DNA of 64,000 bases from Zygaena filipendulae (lineage: Eukaryota > Arthropoda > Insecta > Lepidoptera > Zygaenidae): the NCBI GenBank assembly GCA_907165275.2, contig OU015665.1:8618001-8682000 (forward strand). Reading direction: 5' to 3'. The notes beneath the pieces are model-generated. The model worked only from the letters and a program-made list of their open reading frames with translations. It was not told where the DNA came from and searched no databases. The stretch's first letter is position 1. Each line of letters starts with the position of its first letter. Below are positions 41,641 through 53,900 of this stretch, one piece after another. The position numbers and the translations under genes were made by a program.

Positions 41641-43403
41641 GATTGTTTTGTCCTTCTTTCTCTACTTTATGAACTTTCGCAAATTTTTGACACTATAAAA
41701 AAAAAAGAAGAAAAATTTTAAAATCAAACATTACATTTTTACAAACTAATTTCTATACATAGCTTATGAATGGTGTCTTTGAAAGTCGATGACGTTTTGA
41801 TAAGTTTTGTTACCAATTAATATAGAACTGATAAATAATTGGTATTTTGTCGGATACGAAACTCCAGGTTTGTATTTAATAAAAAATTTGCGGCCAGCCC
41901 GCCAAATTCGAACCTCCCCACACCCCGCTACAATGTAGTGGTAAGACTAGAAGTTATAGCTGTAGGCTGTTATAGCTGGTATGTTGGAGAACATCAATTT
42001 GAATTTAAACTCCCATGCAACTTTGTCATTACGGGCTACGACAAACAATCACAATGGATACTTTTGCCTGTAGTAGTTGTATGGAGTGTCACAGATGTGG
42101 ATAAAGTATCTCCGAAGCTTCTTCATGTGTCTTGGCTAGGAGAATTTAGCTGAAAGATACAAAGGTGATAACGTTACTAATGGATTTACCTTCATGTCGC
42201 AAACCATTCGCTGGAGACAACGCATTGTGCGCCCGCCGCGCGCATTCATATGCCAACACTCGATTTATGTTGCAGCAAATTTAAGGTCTCATTCGGAAAA
42301 AATAAAAATTCACCAATCACAAATTTAAGATCGATGCCATAAGGATCAATTTTAACATTAAACAGGTTTTGTATCAGTAAACGGTTTTGTGAGGATTGTA
42401 TCAGATATATTATGGCGAGTACAATTCGCTTCTTTTATAACACGATAGTAGGTATACTTATAGCAAAGTAATTATTTTGCTTTGAGTAATTGGCAATTTG
42501 ATGAGACTAGACCTGAACAGACGCTGGTAAAAAAGGGTTTTCTAGATTCCATTTTCGTATTATAGTCAGCTTAGTGGTTGTTTTTTTTGTGTAATTTCTT
42601 TGGTTAGGGTGAGAAAAATATAAGTTACGTTACATTACATTATATTATGATACGCGTTAGATGTATAGTTTTAGATTAAATGAATTTTTTGTTCATTAAT
42701 AGATGGAGTTGCAACACAAGAACTTTTTAACACATTAATACACGAGGCAGGTCTGCAAAATTAGCACATCAAACTTTGCAAGCTAAAGCAAAAAAACACC
42801 TGATTTTCGATGAAATTGACGATTTATATATATGTAGGATACTTTTATCCTGGTAATCTTATCATGGACTACAGTAAAATGCTGCTAAATATGTAGCTAA
42901 ATAAATAATAATTATCGAGATTCCAGATTCTTATAGAATAATTATACAAATCAACAATAAATAGTGATTGTACAAGCATTCGACAAATCTATTCAATCGA
43001 ATCTATCTCGCGTAAGCTGATATCGTGTAATGTGATATGCCATTGTTTAGTCTTCTTACGGAACTTTAACTCGTAATTAACTTTAAGCGAGGCTTGAATT
43101 ACTCGCTTAGGTGCTTACCAAGTGAACAAATCTACAAACAACAATTAAGTATATAAAGGTATTATATCATCCCTTCTTTCAACGGAGTGGCATTGTTAGA
43201 TATATTCATAAATATAGGTAGGTACGTACTTCTTTTAAAAACAATAAATATTAATTGAATATTAGTGATTATAAACACTTTTTTATGCATGCCGATTTTT
43301 TCCCTTTAAGTCCGATAGAACAAAAAAAGAGTAAGGGAACAAAGAGTAAACACATGCAAAACATCACCTTTCAGTGTGATATGGCATTATTTTTCCGGCC
43401 GGG
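41641..43403. other. AT-rich stretch without recognised features
   Basis: A plus-strand open frame of 104 codons at 41839-42153 has no recognisable domain and is probably chance. A small GC-rich patch lies at 42226-42246. Confidence 0.4.
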
Positions 43404-43462
43404 TGATATCACTCGCAAATATTACATATCACTCAAACATTACGTCATATCACTCAAATATT
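43404..43462. repeat. Tandem repeat of 'ATATCACTCAAATATTAC'
   Basis: Three imperfect units of about 19-23 bp, each built on ATATCACTC(A/G)(A/C)A...ATTA. Confidence 0.75.
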
Positions 43463-43935
43463 AGGTACTTGAGACGTTCTAAAGGAAAATGGACCTTGTA
43501 TAGTGGTCATAACCTTCAAAATCATTAACAGTCCGAGATGAAGTAACTAGTGGTCACAAACTCTATCTTGTACAATTTTATTATACTCGACGCATATAAT
43601 AATCGATGACAAAAGACAAAGTAGTTAAAAGTAATTCATGCTGAGACGGAGGTCTCATAATGAGCCCACACACTGCAGTATTCTTTCTGTCGTGATCGAT
43701 TGCTTTTAATTTTGAAGTTATACTTCTTTTGGGACGTGACGTCGCTTGGCTACATGAAGTCAACAAAGTGACCCAAATAAATACGCTGGAACGTATGTAT
43801 TTTCTTTCTTTGTTTCTTTCAAATGAAGTGACGCAAATGAACGCAGCGTCCATAATATTCATTATTTACATACGCTTTGTTTTATAATATAAATTTTATC
43901 TTAATTTCAAAATGTATGGGTACTTACGGTAATAA
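43463..43935. other. Unassigned AT-rich stretch
   Basis: The minus-strand frame 43581-43862 (93 codons) has no recognisable domain. A palindromic 'GGGACGTGACGTCGC' lies near 43731-43745. Confidence 0.35.
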
Positions 43936-44128
43936 TCCTTCCTTATTACGAATGTTAGTTTATTTATTTGTTTGTTTGTTACGCTTTCACGCCTGAATTC
44001 CTACTAAACTAACCATAATGAAATTTTGCATGCACGTTGTGGGTTCAGAGGACACAGGGTACTTTTATCTTGGAAATCCCGTGGGAATTCTGAAATTAAC
44101 GCGGGTGAAACCGCGGAGAACAGCTAGT
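43936..44128 (+). mobile_element. Helitron-like element, near complete
   Basis: TCCTTCCTTATTACGAATG starts the copy. It continues with 'TTACGCTTTCACGCCTGAAT', 'ACACAGGGTACTTTTATC', hairpin CGCGGGTGAAACCGCGG and CTAG at 44125-44128. Confidence 0.85.
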
Positions 44129-44922
44129 AATGTTATAATCATCGTCGATTAATTTGTTGTGTCCACGAAACATAATATTGTAACGCATATAATAAATTTA
44201 TAGCTCAGTCGGTATCTAGTCCACCATCGGGGCGAATCAATAAATCAATTGGCTCGTATTCTCATTAACAGTTCGCTGTTATCGGGAATCGAACCGCGGA
44301 CCGGTCGGTCGGCGCGCGGGCGTCGCGTGCGCGTAGTGAAAGTGTTTGTTTGTACACATTGACGTGTCCGATTTTGTTTTGCTCATTCTCTGATATGATA
44401 ATCATAACCGGAGATTTTTTTATTTTTCAATTCCATTTTTAATTTTTTTTTTTCAATGATTATTATTATTGTTGATTAACAAAATTTATGAAAATATGAT
44501 TATTAGATATATTTAACAGTTTTATGTCATGGCTTCAAGTAGGTAAGAATTTGTGTTTAAATAAAAATTTATGACAACTCGTTTCGATGCTACCTTCTGA
44601 AATGTCCTTTGCACGAGTTTCGAACTGTGAATCTGGTGAAAACTAAAAAAAGAAATGATATCAATGACTATTTTATATTTATTTTCGTAAGAGAAGCAAG
44701 AAGCCATTTTGGTTGACATATTTTGAATACGAAGCTTTTTTTTCCTCCCTTTATTAAGCGTAGGTACTATTAAGTGACCTGCTGCAGTTTGCTTCCTGAG
44801 CACTGTAATTTGGAGCTTTTATGATAAACTCGTTTATATCATCTGAACTGCAGGGACTGCCGACAGAAGTGAAAGTTAAAAAACTCTTGAAAAGTCTAAT
44901 ATCAAAAATTAACAATGTACAG
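44129..44922. other. Unassigned stretch with a GC-rich patch
   Basis: 44290-44336 is strongly CpG-rich ('CGGTCGGTCGGCGCGCGGGC'), unlike its flanks, and could be regulatory. A minus-strand frame at 44522-44803 has no recognisable domain. Confidence 0.35.
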
Positions 44923-45152
44923 CTGGACGCAGATAAGCAATAACATGTTAACCCACAATATTAAGTTATTGATTCAAAACGCTTTATTGAGAGTTATAGA
45001 GCATTATGTGTTTACCTTATTACATTGTTTAAATACCAAAAAACATTTAACCAAAAAAAATGCTGAAACAAAATAACGATATGATTTTAAAACACGATTT
45101 ATTCAAAATTTCTCCAATGTGGGTTAACACACTATTGCTTATCTATGTCCAG
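44923..45152 (+). mobile_element. MITE family D, copy 2
   Basis: It starts 'CTGGACGCAGATAAGCAATA' and ends 'ATTGCTTATCTATGTCCAG'. The interior is the reverse complement of 24178-24416 in order ('ATTAAGTTATTGATTCA', 'CGATTTATTCAAAATTTCTCC'). Confidence 0.85.
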
Positions 45153-47720
45153 CTATTACAGCACATCGGTGACTCGTATTTTCAATATTTTTTTCCCATC
45201 AAAAATCGCCTAGCGCGCCTATAGAAGTTTTCATTTTAAAAATCATGCATTTCCTATTAAAATGCGTGTCATTTATTAAAGTAATAGAAAAACACATACA
45301 CATAGGTGAAGTGATTTAGTTAATGACGGCCGCATAATATAGTCATTGGAAAATATGATAGGTCCATAAAACTGTAGCAATTTGAACCAATTAATTGATA
45401 AAACTTATCAGAGTCAACAGCCTAGTGGTCTCGGCTAGTAAAAGCAACCATACATTATGTTGCAGTGGTATAAGTAGTACTAGTAACCAATAATCATATA
45501 ATTATACGAGTAATCTCGCATGGGACATGGGCCTTTAGAGTAACATTATGTACGCGTAATGCGACGACTAGCGATACCATACGTTGGACGGCGCGGACCT
45601 ATTCTGGACGAATCGTGTTTATTGATGCCGCAGTTGACCGCTCAGCGAGGAAAGTAAATTTGAGAAAAAAAAAAGACAACACGGAGGACGTACACTGGTT
45701 GTGTTATGTGAAATGCCGTGTTTGGAGCACAGATAGAATATGTTTCAGATTAACAAATAGAATACTTTTATTCACGGAACAAAGAGTTCTGTCTGTTCAT
45801 TTAAGAAAAGCTTCATCAAGTTTGTCACAACTAATACTGTAAAATGATGTCAAATACCTAAGTATTGTCTCAAAATAATGTGAAAACTCATTCTGTTTTT
45901 TATTAGCTGACACCTGTTTATATAGCTGCTGCGTTTTTAGAAATTTTTTCTGTTCCTTCATGTATGCTATGTTTATAAAAATATATCCATTTTTCTTAGT
46001 TGAAGACCTGTTGGTTTTCATATAATATATAAATAAAACGATGATAACATTTCCAGAATAACCCTGCTTTCCTATACTCGGGACTATTATATCGCCTTGC
46101 TAATGAAAACTCTGCTAGTTTAACCAGGTGCGATTTGCATATTAGCTAGATAAAAGGGTGGTCGTCTCGTATTTGCCCACTTTTTGCCCACAATCTCTTT
46201 ATATTAAGTCGGTCAACAGGTAAAATTACAGTTTATTGGATAATTATAGTCATTGCACTGACTCCTTGTAAAGTTTCAGTGGAGTTTTTTCACTCTGGGT
46301 TGTTTGATGTTGACTCTATATAGATGTTTTATTTAAATTTAATTATACGTATAGGACGTATTATAGTTAATTTTGTACGATATTTATGTAATATAGATAT
46401 GCTATTTTCATCGATATTTTTTTTTTTTCTAAATCTACGAGTCTACGATTTGATTTGTGTCTTTGAATTAAATTAAATTAAAATTTCTGCTAATCCGGGG
46501 CCATCTGTTTAATCAAATCCGTTGCGATTCTTTAAGTAATCTACATTCCATACGTAATATAGAGAACATCATTTGAATAAGTATACGAAAATAGAATTTC
46601 ATTAGGAATTTTATAAAAAAAAAATAATCCACCAATAAAAAATACACTGCGGTAAAATACGCATATAAAATCGATCCAAACAGCATACGTGCACAGAAAA
46701 CTTTCACGATATTATTGTATTTGTAATGGTAGGTATTGTGTGTAAAGTAATTTGATTGCTTACCACACTAGTCTAGCTATGTCTAGCGGGCCTGGGGGGA
46801 AACGCTTTCCTTTTCTGCATCCTATCGTGTACCTTCCTATTACAATGCATGCACCTACAATTCATATAGAAAGTGTACTGCATCCGTGTTACGACCACTA
46901 CGACTTTAGACTTTACTGCAAATCCAAAGTATGGATAAACATTTATTCTTTACAAAATAAGCATTTCTTGTATAAAATTTGGTATTTGCGGGATCTCAAA
47001 AAAAATTACCCATTGTTTTATTGTGTTGTAGTTGGAACTATTAAATATTGTTACTGAAAATATTAAAATATTACCAATTTGAGATACATCGCGTAGTGTG
47101 AAAAGGCTAGATAAGTCATCTTATCTATCTGGCCTTTTTATTAACCAACAGTAGATAGGTATATCATTGTACAGCAGTTTTGACGTGAAATATTTTAAGT
47201 TTGAGTTGAGATTTGACCATAGATTTTGAATTTAAAATACTGTACCGACTTATCTAAATCGAGTTCGACTTTTGTAAATTTAAATTTATAAACCAGGCTG
47301 GAATCCCCATCCCCAGTATATGGTTCATGTGGTTTCTCGTGTGATAGAAAGCCAAGCGCTTGTATGCGTGTGTAGGGGTGTACTGAGAATGTTATCAGAA
47401 TAGTGCCCCGCAGAAATCTTTTACGATACCTACCTATGTGTATATAGTAACACTCGCCAATTTGTCTATTCTTTTTGTTGTTAGCTGATGAGTAGGTACC
47501 TAATATTTTTCGTTTCAACCACCCATTTTTGAGCCCTTTACCGACATGATCTAAGAAATCGCTGAATGGATGTCAGAAATCGCTGATTGGTTATCATTTG
47601 ACATTAACTATTTATCTAAGAGCCGACAAACAAAGCTTAATGAGTAGCTCAATGAGTATAACTATAACTTTTTATACATATTCATTTTATTAATAGTGTT
47701 AAAAACATTAGTAAACTATA
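45153..47720. other. AT-rich stretch without recognised features
   Basis: Open frames of up to 107 codons (for example 46752-47057 and 47195-47518) show no domain. A short hairpin 'AAGGCTAGATAAG...CTTATCTATCTGGCCTT' lies at 47101-47138. No mobile element was recognised. Confidence 0.4.
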
Positions 47721-48115
47721 ATATAAAACTTACTTTTTTTGTACCGGAATCCCCACAGGAACTACGAAATTAACACGTTTAAAATAGAGTGGGATGGACT
47801 TGTATTAAATACGTATAAATAAATCCGAAAGAAAATATATATCGATGAAATATGGTCGCATCGTTAGCGAGCATCATACGAACAGACAAACAAACATATC
47901 TCCGTCGTCAGCGCCGCAACGCGTTCGCGTCTCGACGGATATATCTTCGTCCAGGATCACTGCATCATTAACTGTGACAGCTTCCAATGCACGGACACAC
48001 ACTGTTCTATTCTGTATACACAATTATATAATATGCATTGTTCATACAGTTATAGTACATTATTGACGTATTATGCCTAGATACTAATATTATAAATGCG
48101 AATGTGAGATTTTGA

Positions 48116-48225
48116 CTAGCTGTTCCGTGCGATTTCACTCGCGTTAATTTGGGAGTTTCCCTGGCAACTGCCTGAAATTCTTTCCTCAATGTTCTTATAA
48201 ACTATACCTATACCTGCCAAATTTT
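48116..48225 (-). mobile_element. Helitron-like 3' half next to a separate 5' end
   Basis: At 48084-48110 a forward 5' end ('ACTAATATTATAAATGCGAA') stops and is followed at 48117 by a reverse 3' end (CTAGCTGTTCCGTGCG). This is either two truncated copies meeting or one element with its ends rearranged. Confidence 0.6.
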
Positions 48226-48809
48226 AACTTACTTATTTATATTTTAACTTAATTTTAATTTTAGGTTACGTATAGTTCCAGATTTAGTGTTTGACTGACA
48301 TATGCATTGCATGCATGCATTACCCAAATCACGTGATCGCGAAAAACTCGCAGCCAATTTTTCGTAACCACGTGACATGAATAAGTTCCTTAGTTTTACC
48401 AAAATTAAAGATTATTTATCTACTTGGCTATGGGTACTGATCTTTTTAAAGACGTGGAATAAAAAACAAAACAGTTCGAAAATTACAAATGGCCGAACAT
48501 TAAACAACAGAAACCTATCGCTCGTCTGCTACGTGCGGTATCTGGTGGTGCGATCGTGCCACCATTACCCGGCCGGCTGCGCCCTGTCGCGGGTGGCAGT
48601 GAGTGATGCGCGAGCGCCTCGCGGCGCATGTTGTTTGCGCACGCGCATCCGTTACAGTAATACGCGACCTGGCAGTGGCTGGGCATGTGGGATCGCTGCT
48701 TCGCCTGCCAACGTCGGGGACCGCACTGATGATATTCCCTCTGAATTATCCAACCTCCAGATGTACACCAAAGGAAATCTTGACAGTAAAGGCTTTATAT
48801 GCGTAACTA
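48226..48809. other. Unassigned stretch with CpG-rich patch
   Basis: 48560-48665 is CpG-rich ('GCGAGCGCCTCGCGGCGCAT', 'GCGCACGCGCATCCG'). Open frames overlap on three frames here (up to 149 codons at 48377-48826) without recognisable domains. 'CACGTGATCGCG...CACGTGACATG' near 48330-48380 resembles family F. Confidence 0.35.
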
Positions 48810-48988
48810 CTAGCTGTTCAATGTAGTTGTTTCGGCGTTATTTTCGGAGTTTCCGCGGGGATTCCGGGATAAAAAGTATCTTATGTTATGACAACGTGTA
48901 TGTAAAATTTCATGACTATCGGTTGAGTAGTTAAGGCGTGAAAGAGTAACAAACAAACAAAATCAGATTCGCAGTTATAGTATTAGGA
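48810..48988 (-). mobile_element. Helitron-like element, near complete
   Basis: CTAG lies at 48810-48813. The hairpin is degraded; 'TTTCCGCGGGGATTCCGGG', 'TGACTATCGGTTGAGTAGTT' and 'GTTATAGTATTAGGA' mark the middle and 5' end. Confidence 0.82.
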
Positions 48989-49759
48989 ATTATGGAAGGA
49001 TAAGGACTATCTATTCGGCTGCTTAAAGCGATTTCTCAATTTTGTTGACTATCCAAGTTGACAAGCCAAGTTGACCAACTTTAGCCGTTATTGCTTATCG
49101 CTATAGAAAACTAAGGGGTGATTTTTATAGCCATAACCATTAAAGATGACAGATGATGAGAGAGACTTTGCTGAGAGGGAAGGTAGTCGACAAATTATTT
49201 TCAATCACAATATCTATTAACTTTATGTCGAGAAAATTCAAACCAACATTGATTCCACATTTGCTTAAACTGTTTTATATGTGAATTTCAAGTAGGCAGG
49301 CGACGCGCTAGGTCGGGCTATCGCCGCGCTGCCATCTATCGCCGATCCGCGACGATACGTGTACGAGCCGGCGCACGCGCACGCCCGCCGCAATTATTCA
49401 AATCAGCTACATGTGCATTGTCACTGCCTCTCCGCAAGTGCGCTGGTCAGTGTACCGCCCCTGGCAGAAGCGCGATAGACTTTATTTTTGGTAGCATTTT
49501 CAGATATTGTTGAACGTGAAGAGTAAAATTTTGAAAAGCACAACGGAAGTAACGCGTAAGCAGGCATACAGTTTGGTGTTATTACAAAAGTCGTCGTTAT
49601 TTAACAACAAAAACTTATGAACACCCCAATTCTAAGAAAAATAATAAAAATTATGTAGTACTCGGGTACAAAGTAAAAATCATCGTTGCTTTACATTTAA
49701 AAAAATATACGAAGTGGTTTATTCCTGAATTGTAACTGGCAACGGTGTAAGGACCATTT
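48989..49759. other. Unassigned stretch with CpG-rich patch
   Basis: 49300-49460 is CpG-rich ('GGCGACGCGCTAGGTCGGGC', 'GCGCACGCGCACGCCCGCCG'). It may be regulatory, or an old GC-rich element. Family F-like 'CCAAGTTGAC' units lie near 49047-49080. Confidence 0.35.
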
Positions 49760-49920
49760 CGGAATAAACCCCTTTCAAACAAAAAAGAATTTTCTTTTTT
49801 CTTTTTCTTCTTCTTCTTCAAATCGGAGGATCGGAATCTATATATGACGAAGTTATGCCCGTACATACATATAAAAAAAACATCGGAATTGATAACCTCC
49901 TCCTTTTTGAAATTGGTTAA
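49760..49920 (+). repeat. Repeat fragment with 'CCTCCTCCTTTTTGAAATTGG' end
   Basis: 'CCCTTTCAAACAAAAAAGAA', a (TTC)n run, 'AAATCGGAGGATCGGAATC', 'TACATACATATAAAAAAAAC' and 'GATAACCTCCTCC' follow the order of 58350-58465. I recall such sequences as common RTE/SINE-like 3' parts in moths. Confidence 0.45.
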
Positions 49921-50616
49921 AAACTAAACATTTGGTATGTTGGATGTTTGATTTTTAGGAGATTGTCAGAGTAAGTACGTAGATTTTTTTGCAAATATTC
50001 TTTATATACTATATATCTCGCTTTCCTCCTCTCGCTTGGTCCTAGTGCATGGCACTCAGCGGCGCAATGCCACATCATCAGACAACACTATCGGATCACA
50101 TGACTCATGTCGCGCCGGCTGCTACTGGTTCGGTGACCAGAATGTGGGTAGGTAGCATTTTCCGTAACAATCTTGAAACGGGTCGTGAGAAAAACACGGT
50201 TCATAAATTTATAATTTTGTGTAATCAGTACAGAATCTAAGAGGAAGTTTAAATATATACAAAACAATCACTGGCCTTCGCGATCCGTGGTAGACGTAGA
50301 GTCCGAAGCTGCAGTGGCGTCGGCCAGGATGCGAGGATCAGGAGGAAGAAGGAACAGGAATAGCAGAAGATCCAGTTTTCAAGTAAAGATTGTAGATAGG
50401 TTGAAGAATAAGTAGTTTCGATATCCGAAGAAGGAAGCTGGAATCATTTGTCAACATGAAATTCCTGCCGACAGCCATCCAGGTCTCACGCCAAATCACA
50501 AACGACCAGTGAGTGATATAAAAACATTACATGAGACCTGGATCAAGGCTTACAAATATTAAAATATAATGTATAAACGAAAATATTAAATACCTGTTGA
50601 GTGTACAGCTTCCTTT
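49921..50616. other. Unassigned flank downstream of the Gypsy pol element
   Basis: Arms ATCCAGGTCTCA (about 50478-50490) and TGAGACCTGGAT (about 50531-50542) are exact complements around a 40-nt spacer. The region could belong to a longer LTR or to genomic flank; no gene is visible. Confidence 0.35.
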
Positions 50617-50808
50617 TGTAAGATTAGATATAATATATTTATTTAATGTATTTAGAATATAATTTAATCACGGCGTAGTTGCTTTACGCAGCGTGAAAGA
50701 ATCCGAAAGAGAAACAAAACAATAACGCCGACGCCCAAGAAAAATAAATTTTGAATTTAGATGAAAAAAAGAACATACTACCTCCATGGGCGTTAGCACC
50801 ACGTTACA
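50617..50808 (-). repeat. Candidate 3' LTR of the Gypsy element
   Basis: On the minus strand it begins TGTAACGTGG immediately after the polypurine tract and ends ATCTAATCTTACA, giving TG...CA ends with an inverted TGTAA/TTACA tip. The start is well supported by position; the end is a guess because no second LTR is available for comparison. Confidence 0.45.
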
Positions 50809-50825
50809 GTACCCCGCTCGCCCCG
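50809..50825 (-). other. Gypsy polypurine tract
   Basis: CGGGGCGAGCGGGGTAC on the minus strand, about 100 bases after the pol stop and directly before TGTAACG. It primes plus-strand DNA synthesis in Metaviridae. Confidence 0.65.
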
Positions 50826-50927
50826 AAGAATTTTACAAGAGGAAGCGAAGTAAAATTCCAAAGTTTATAGTATGCACAAAATAAGAAGAGAAATATAAAA
50901 ATAGAGAAAAATATACAGAAAAGATAA

Positions 50928-53900
50928 CTACAATTTAATATCTTTAATGTGCCATCTACCCAATGAGTGGCCATTAAGATCACCTAATTCATATACTAAA
51001 GGAGAAAACTTATTTAAAACTGTACATTTTATAAACTTTGGAGCTAGTTTTGCACTAAAGTATTTACCAGCATCACTTAACTGATAATTACGACGCCAAA
51101 CAATATCTCCTACATTAAACTCATGACTTTTACGTCTTAAATTATAATATTTACAATTTTTGTTATGAGCATGCCAAATTTTGGTTTGAACACTATCCAG
51201 CACAGGTGCAAGATAACCAATATTATCAGCATACTCATCACGAGGAGCAAAAACGACATCATCATAGTTATCAATGCCATCACCCTCATTCCCATATATT
51301 GAGCCACAAGAAACAAGCTCTCTGCCAAAAACCAAAAATGCAGGTGTATAACCAGTCACCTCATTAACAGATGAGTTGATGGCAAATTGAATTTTAGGCA
51401 AGTTTAAGTCCCAAGATCGATGATCATTTTCTATAAAAGTAGAAACAGCCGTTATAATAGTACGATTATATCGTTCTACTGAATTTACCTGCGGACAATA
51501 TTTAGGTACAAAGTGGACCTGTGGAATTTTGTACCTATCAAAAAGTTCCTGAAGTTGGTTACTAATAAATTGAGTACCGTTGTCCATAATTAAAGTTTGT
51601 GGTATACCGTAAACTAAAAATACATATTCTTCTAAAATTTTGTAAATTATATTTGTTGTTGCCCGTTTTATGGGAAACAACAAACAATATTTAGAAAAAC
51701 AACAGTTTACCACCAACATAAACCTATTTAATTTTCTAGACATGGGCAACGGACCAACCAAATCAATAGACAGGCATTGAAAAGGTCTACAGCAAACTTT
51801 TGGTTGACCCATAACACCCAAAGTCGCGTGATTTTGGTATTTATAAGATTTACAAACTTCACAAAGAGATATATATTTACAAATGCTATTATACAAACCC
51901 GGCCAAAAGTAACGTAAAGATATCTTTTTAAAAGTTTTATGTACACCAAAGTGACCAGCTGTAGGTTCCGAATGATTGGCCTTTATAATATCGTCACGTT
52001 TTTCCTGTGGAATAACCAATTTCCAATCATATTCAGTTGTTAGTAAAGATTTTGTAGATATAAATTTATACAGGTTACCATTAATAATTTTAAAATTTGC
52101 TAAATTGCCTTGGTTTTCCTCACAACTCTTATACGTTTTATTATACCAGTCATCATTGGATACAAAATCAATTGCATCTACATTAACGGAACGAGACAAA
52201 ACATCTGGTACCACATGTTCTTTGCCCTTCTTATGCTTAATAACAAAATTGAATGCTGATAGTCGAATACTCCACCGTGCTAGTCTACCAGACGGATTGT
52301 CAAGATTTAGGAACCATTGTAAAGCAGCATGGTCAGTATAAATAGTGAACTGAGAACCATTATCCAAATAGCAACGCCAGTGCTCTAGAGAAAGGATGAC
52401 ACTTAACAATTCTCGCTCAGTAATGGAATAGTTTCTCTGTTGTTTCGATAAAGAACGACTAAAATAAGCGACTGGTTTTTCGTTGCCATCAATCTCTTGC
52501 GTTAGCATTGCACCAATACCAAAATTTGATGCATCGCAATGGACGAAAAATGGGCGTGAAAAATCAGGACACGCCAGGACCGGTGTATCTATTAAGGCCT
52601 GCTTAAGTTTAGTAAATGCGACATCAGCTTCCGAAGTCCATTTAAAAGAGGGAGCTTTTTTACCATTAGACGTAAGCGCATTCAGAGGGCCAGAAAGAGT
52701 ACTAAAATTTGGAACAAAACGTCTGTACCAACTAGCAGTACCTAAGAACTTTTTAAGTTCTCGCCTAGTGGTAGGTACTGGAATGTCAAGAATGGCTTTG
52801 ACCTTATCAGGATCAGTACGAAGACCCTTCTGATCAACAATATAGCCTAAGTATTTCAGCTCCTGTCTGAAGAAACACGACTTTTCAAAATTAATAGTTA
52901 TATTTGCGTATTTTAATCTATCTAAAACCCGCGATAAAAGAGAGATATGATCATCAAAATCATTTGAAATTACAATAATATCATCAAGATACCAGAAAAC
53001 CCGATTCTCAAACTCCGGAGTAAACAATAAATCCATGAAACGTTGCTGCGTAGCCGGGGCGTTTGTTAAGCCAAAAGGTGTGACTTTAAATCTAAACATA
53101 CCACGACCCGGTACGTAGAACGCAGTCTTGTTTCTATCCTCCTCCGCAAGTGGAATTTCCCAAAATGCTTTTGCAATATCAACACTAGATAAGAACTTTG
53201 CATCACGTAAGCTATCAAGTATTTCAGTAATAAAGGGTAATTTATATGCGTCTTTCTTAGTAATAGAATTAAGTTTTCTACTATCTAAACAAAACCTCCA
53301 TTTACCGTCCTTCTTAGGAGTGACAAGTACGGGACTTAACCACGGACTTTCACAAGGCTCTATCACATCTAGTTGTAGCATAGTGTCGACTTCTTCTATT
53401 AGAACACGTTGTTTTTCAGGTGACAACCTATAACACCGTTGCCTAATCGGTTCATGATCCCCAGTATCAATACGATGAGTGACCAAATTAGTTCTCCCTA
53501 AAGGTCGTACCTCTGTCGAAATATCACGAAATTGTGATATTATAGACATAGCCCGATTTTGGTTCTCCAAAGTTAAATCCTTAAAAGGCAAAATCTGCTT
53601 AAAATTATCATTAAGAGAAGAAATACAGGCAGAAGGTTTAAGTAAATTTACATTTTTTATACAAGAAGGCAAAAGATTAAAAGATTTCCAGAAGTCGATA
53701 CCAAGAATTAAATAGTATTCAATATCCGGAATAATGTGGAAAGTAATTTTATGTACAAGATCATTAAAATTAACTGGCAATTCAATAACACCTAAAGAAA
53801 AAACATCTTGACCACTAGCGGTCTTTACTCTAATCCTAAGTTTTTGGTCCAATTTGTAACCCTGTTTGAGAAATAAATGATGAGAATTATTTCCCAATAT

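Noticed and set aside
41839..42153. 104-codon frame as possible host exon
   Set aside because: No flanking splice pattern that I could support and no domain.
44281..44320. tRNA-like 'GGTTCGATTCCCGATAA' on the minus strand
   Set aside because: The 5-bp T-stem does not pair, and no matching acceptor or anticodon arms were found upstream.
48377..48826. 149-codon open frame
   Set aside because: It overlaps other open frames on both strands in a CpG-rich patch, runs into a Helitron-like end, and has no recognisable domain.
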